Assembly (NCBI GenBank): GCA_963763325.1
Contig: CAVXOL010000001.1
Location: 310,001 to 374,000 of the forward strand
Origin: JBBECJ01 sp963763325
GTDB lineage: Bacteria > Chloroflexota > Chloroflexia > Thermomicrobiales > CFX8
Direction of reading: 5' to 3'
Length of the DNA: 64,000 nt
Position 1 is the first letter of the stretch, and the number at the start of each line of letters is the position of its first letter. Under the pieces are notes generated by a model. That model had not been told where the DNA came from. It did not search any database and saw only the letters and a list, made by a program, of their open reading frames with translations. The position numbers and the translations under genes were made by a program. This document shows, in pieces, positions 63,301-64,000 of this stretch.

Positions 63301-64000
63301 CTAGACCGGGGCGAGATCGAGCATGTCGACCGTCTCGATCCACTTGCGAAAGGCGATCGAGGCGGCGTCCGGGGCCTTGATGTGCAGCTCGTCGCGCAGC
63401 GAGACGGGGATCTCCTCCGGCCGGATCTTCTCCAGGATGTCCCGATCCTGGTCGAGGACGCGCATGATGCCCATCACTTCGTCCTCGCGATCGGCGGTTG
63501 GCTGGAAGTTGCGGTAGACGACACGGAACGCGGTCGTCTCCTTCGGGCCGGTCGGCGAGTAGAACACGCCGAGCACCGAGGTGCGCTGCTCGTCTTCGTT
63601 GTGATTGGTGAGAAACATCGAGAACGGAAAGGCGTGGCGATACTCGGTGAAGCCGCTCGGGTCGCTCCTGCCCGTCCGGCACGATACCCTTCGCGGGGTG
63701 TGCGGTACCAGACGCCCTCGTCGTAGTCATGGACCTCGTACTGCGGCACTTGAGGATGCTCGGGATCGCCGAGGATGTGCGGGTGGACATAGGGAAAGTG
63801 CGAGATATCGACGGAGTTCTCGACCGCCCGGCCGGCCGAGGTCTGCCAGACCAGCCTGGCGATGAAAAAGCGCTGAAAGTCCGGATCGGTGTCCTCGTGG
63901 TTCGGGTACGACGGGATCGGCGCAACCGGCTCCTCCAGGCGACCCAGACGATGCCGTATTGCTCGGCAACGTGGAAGGCTGGGATGCGCGCGGCACGCGG
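63301..64000 (-). pseudogene. Rieske aromatic oxygenase alpha subunit, C-terminal part, frameshifted, runs off the window
   Basis: Ends at TAG 63301; the 5' end lies beyond 64000. The iron site of Rieske oxygenases is visible: AVENSVDISHFPYVHPHIL (Asp and two His). After it PQYEVHDYDEGVWYRTPREG and the C-terminus TAFRVVYRNFQPTADREDEVM and ILEKIRPEEIPVSLRDELHIK. Breaks occur near 63660 and in 63880-63960. Upstream of HpaB in the same direction; the Rieske [2Fe-2S] domain should lie outside the window. Vanillate/phenoxybenzoate-type substrates are possible. Confidence 0.72.

Noticed and set aside
1..64000. CRISPR arrays, rRNA or tRNA genes
   Set aside because: No regularly spaced direct repeats with unique spacers and no cloverleaf or rRNA-like conserved stretch were recognised.

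Overview
This window is high-GC bacterial DNA. The gene content suggests a member of the Chloroflexota, probably the Thermomicrobia/Sphaerobacter side: large MalT-like STAND ATPase regulators, BTAD/SARP-type activators, bicovalent FAD oxidoreductases of the berberine-bridge (BBE) type, a GH63-like glucosidase, Uma2 nucleases and Rieske/HpaB oxygenases. The assignment is an inference from gene repertoire; no rRNA, tRNA or other phylogenetic marker was seen.

Layout. 1-2.5 kb: end of an unknown gene, a SnoaL-like protein, a tyrosine recombinase and a 148-bp MITE. 2.5-5.7 kb: a secreted HExxH metalloprotease with DUF11-like domains and one frameshift. 6-31 kb: a regulator-rich zone with three BBE FAD oxidoreductases (7.1, 17.3, 30 kb) interleaved with four giant STAND proteins: two ending in LuxR helices, one starting with TIR, one starting with BTAD. 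It also holds a GAF histidine kinase, an alpha/beta hydrolase, a TetX-like flavoprotein and small proteins. 31.4-37 kb: a mobile-element scar made of an ISAs1 transposase tail, an IS3-family copy, a truncated primase, an XRE regulator and a large serine recombinase whose insertion cut a host gene at about 36.97 kb. 37.4-43.1 kb: MOSC protein, an L-2-hydroxyglutarate oxidase-like gene riddled with frameshifts, an ICMT-like methyltransferase, a HEPN protein with a coupled partner, and a ThDP enzyme. 43.2-51.6 kb: a MarR-LuxR fusion divergent from an XRE-STAND regulator, a GH63-like hydrolase and an MMPL transporter. 52-60.5 kb: a fourth BBE oxidoreductase, small membrane proteins, a serine hydrolase, cupin, IclR regulator, nitroreductase, GNAT, a ThDP-binding half-enzyme and two Uma2 paralogues. 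60.8-64 kb: a GntR/FCD regulator next to HpaB-type and Rieske oxygenase genes, likely an aromatic-degradation unit.

How it fits together. Five STAND proteins share an NTPase core but carry different effector or DNA-binding ends (LuxR, TIR, BTAD, XRE), next to repeated BBE oxidoreductases. This is the most unusual feature of the window. Several regulator promoters carry short tandem or palindromic sites, and several intergenic spaces are occupied by different inverted-repeat elements. Many genes are split by small indels, very densely at 30-31, 38.3-39.5 and 62-64 kb. Sequencing error is a serious alternative to true decay there, so 'pseudogene' below means 'reading frame broken as given'.
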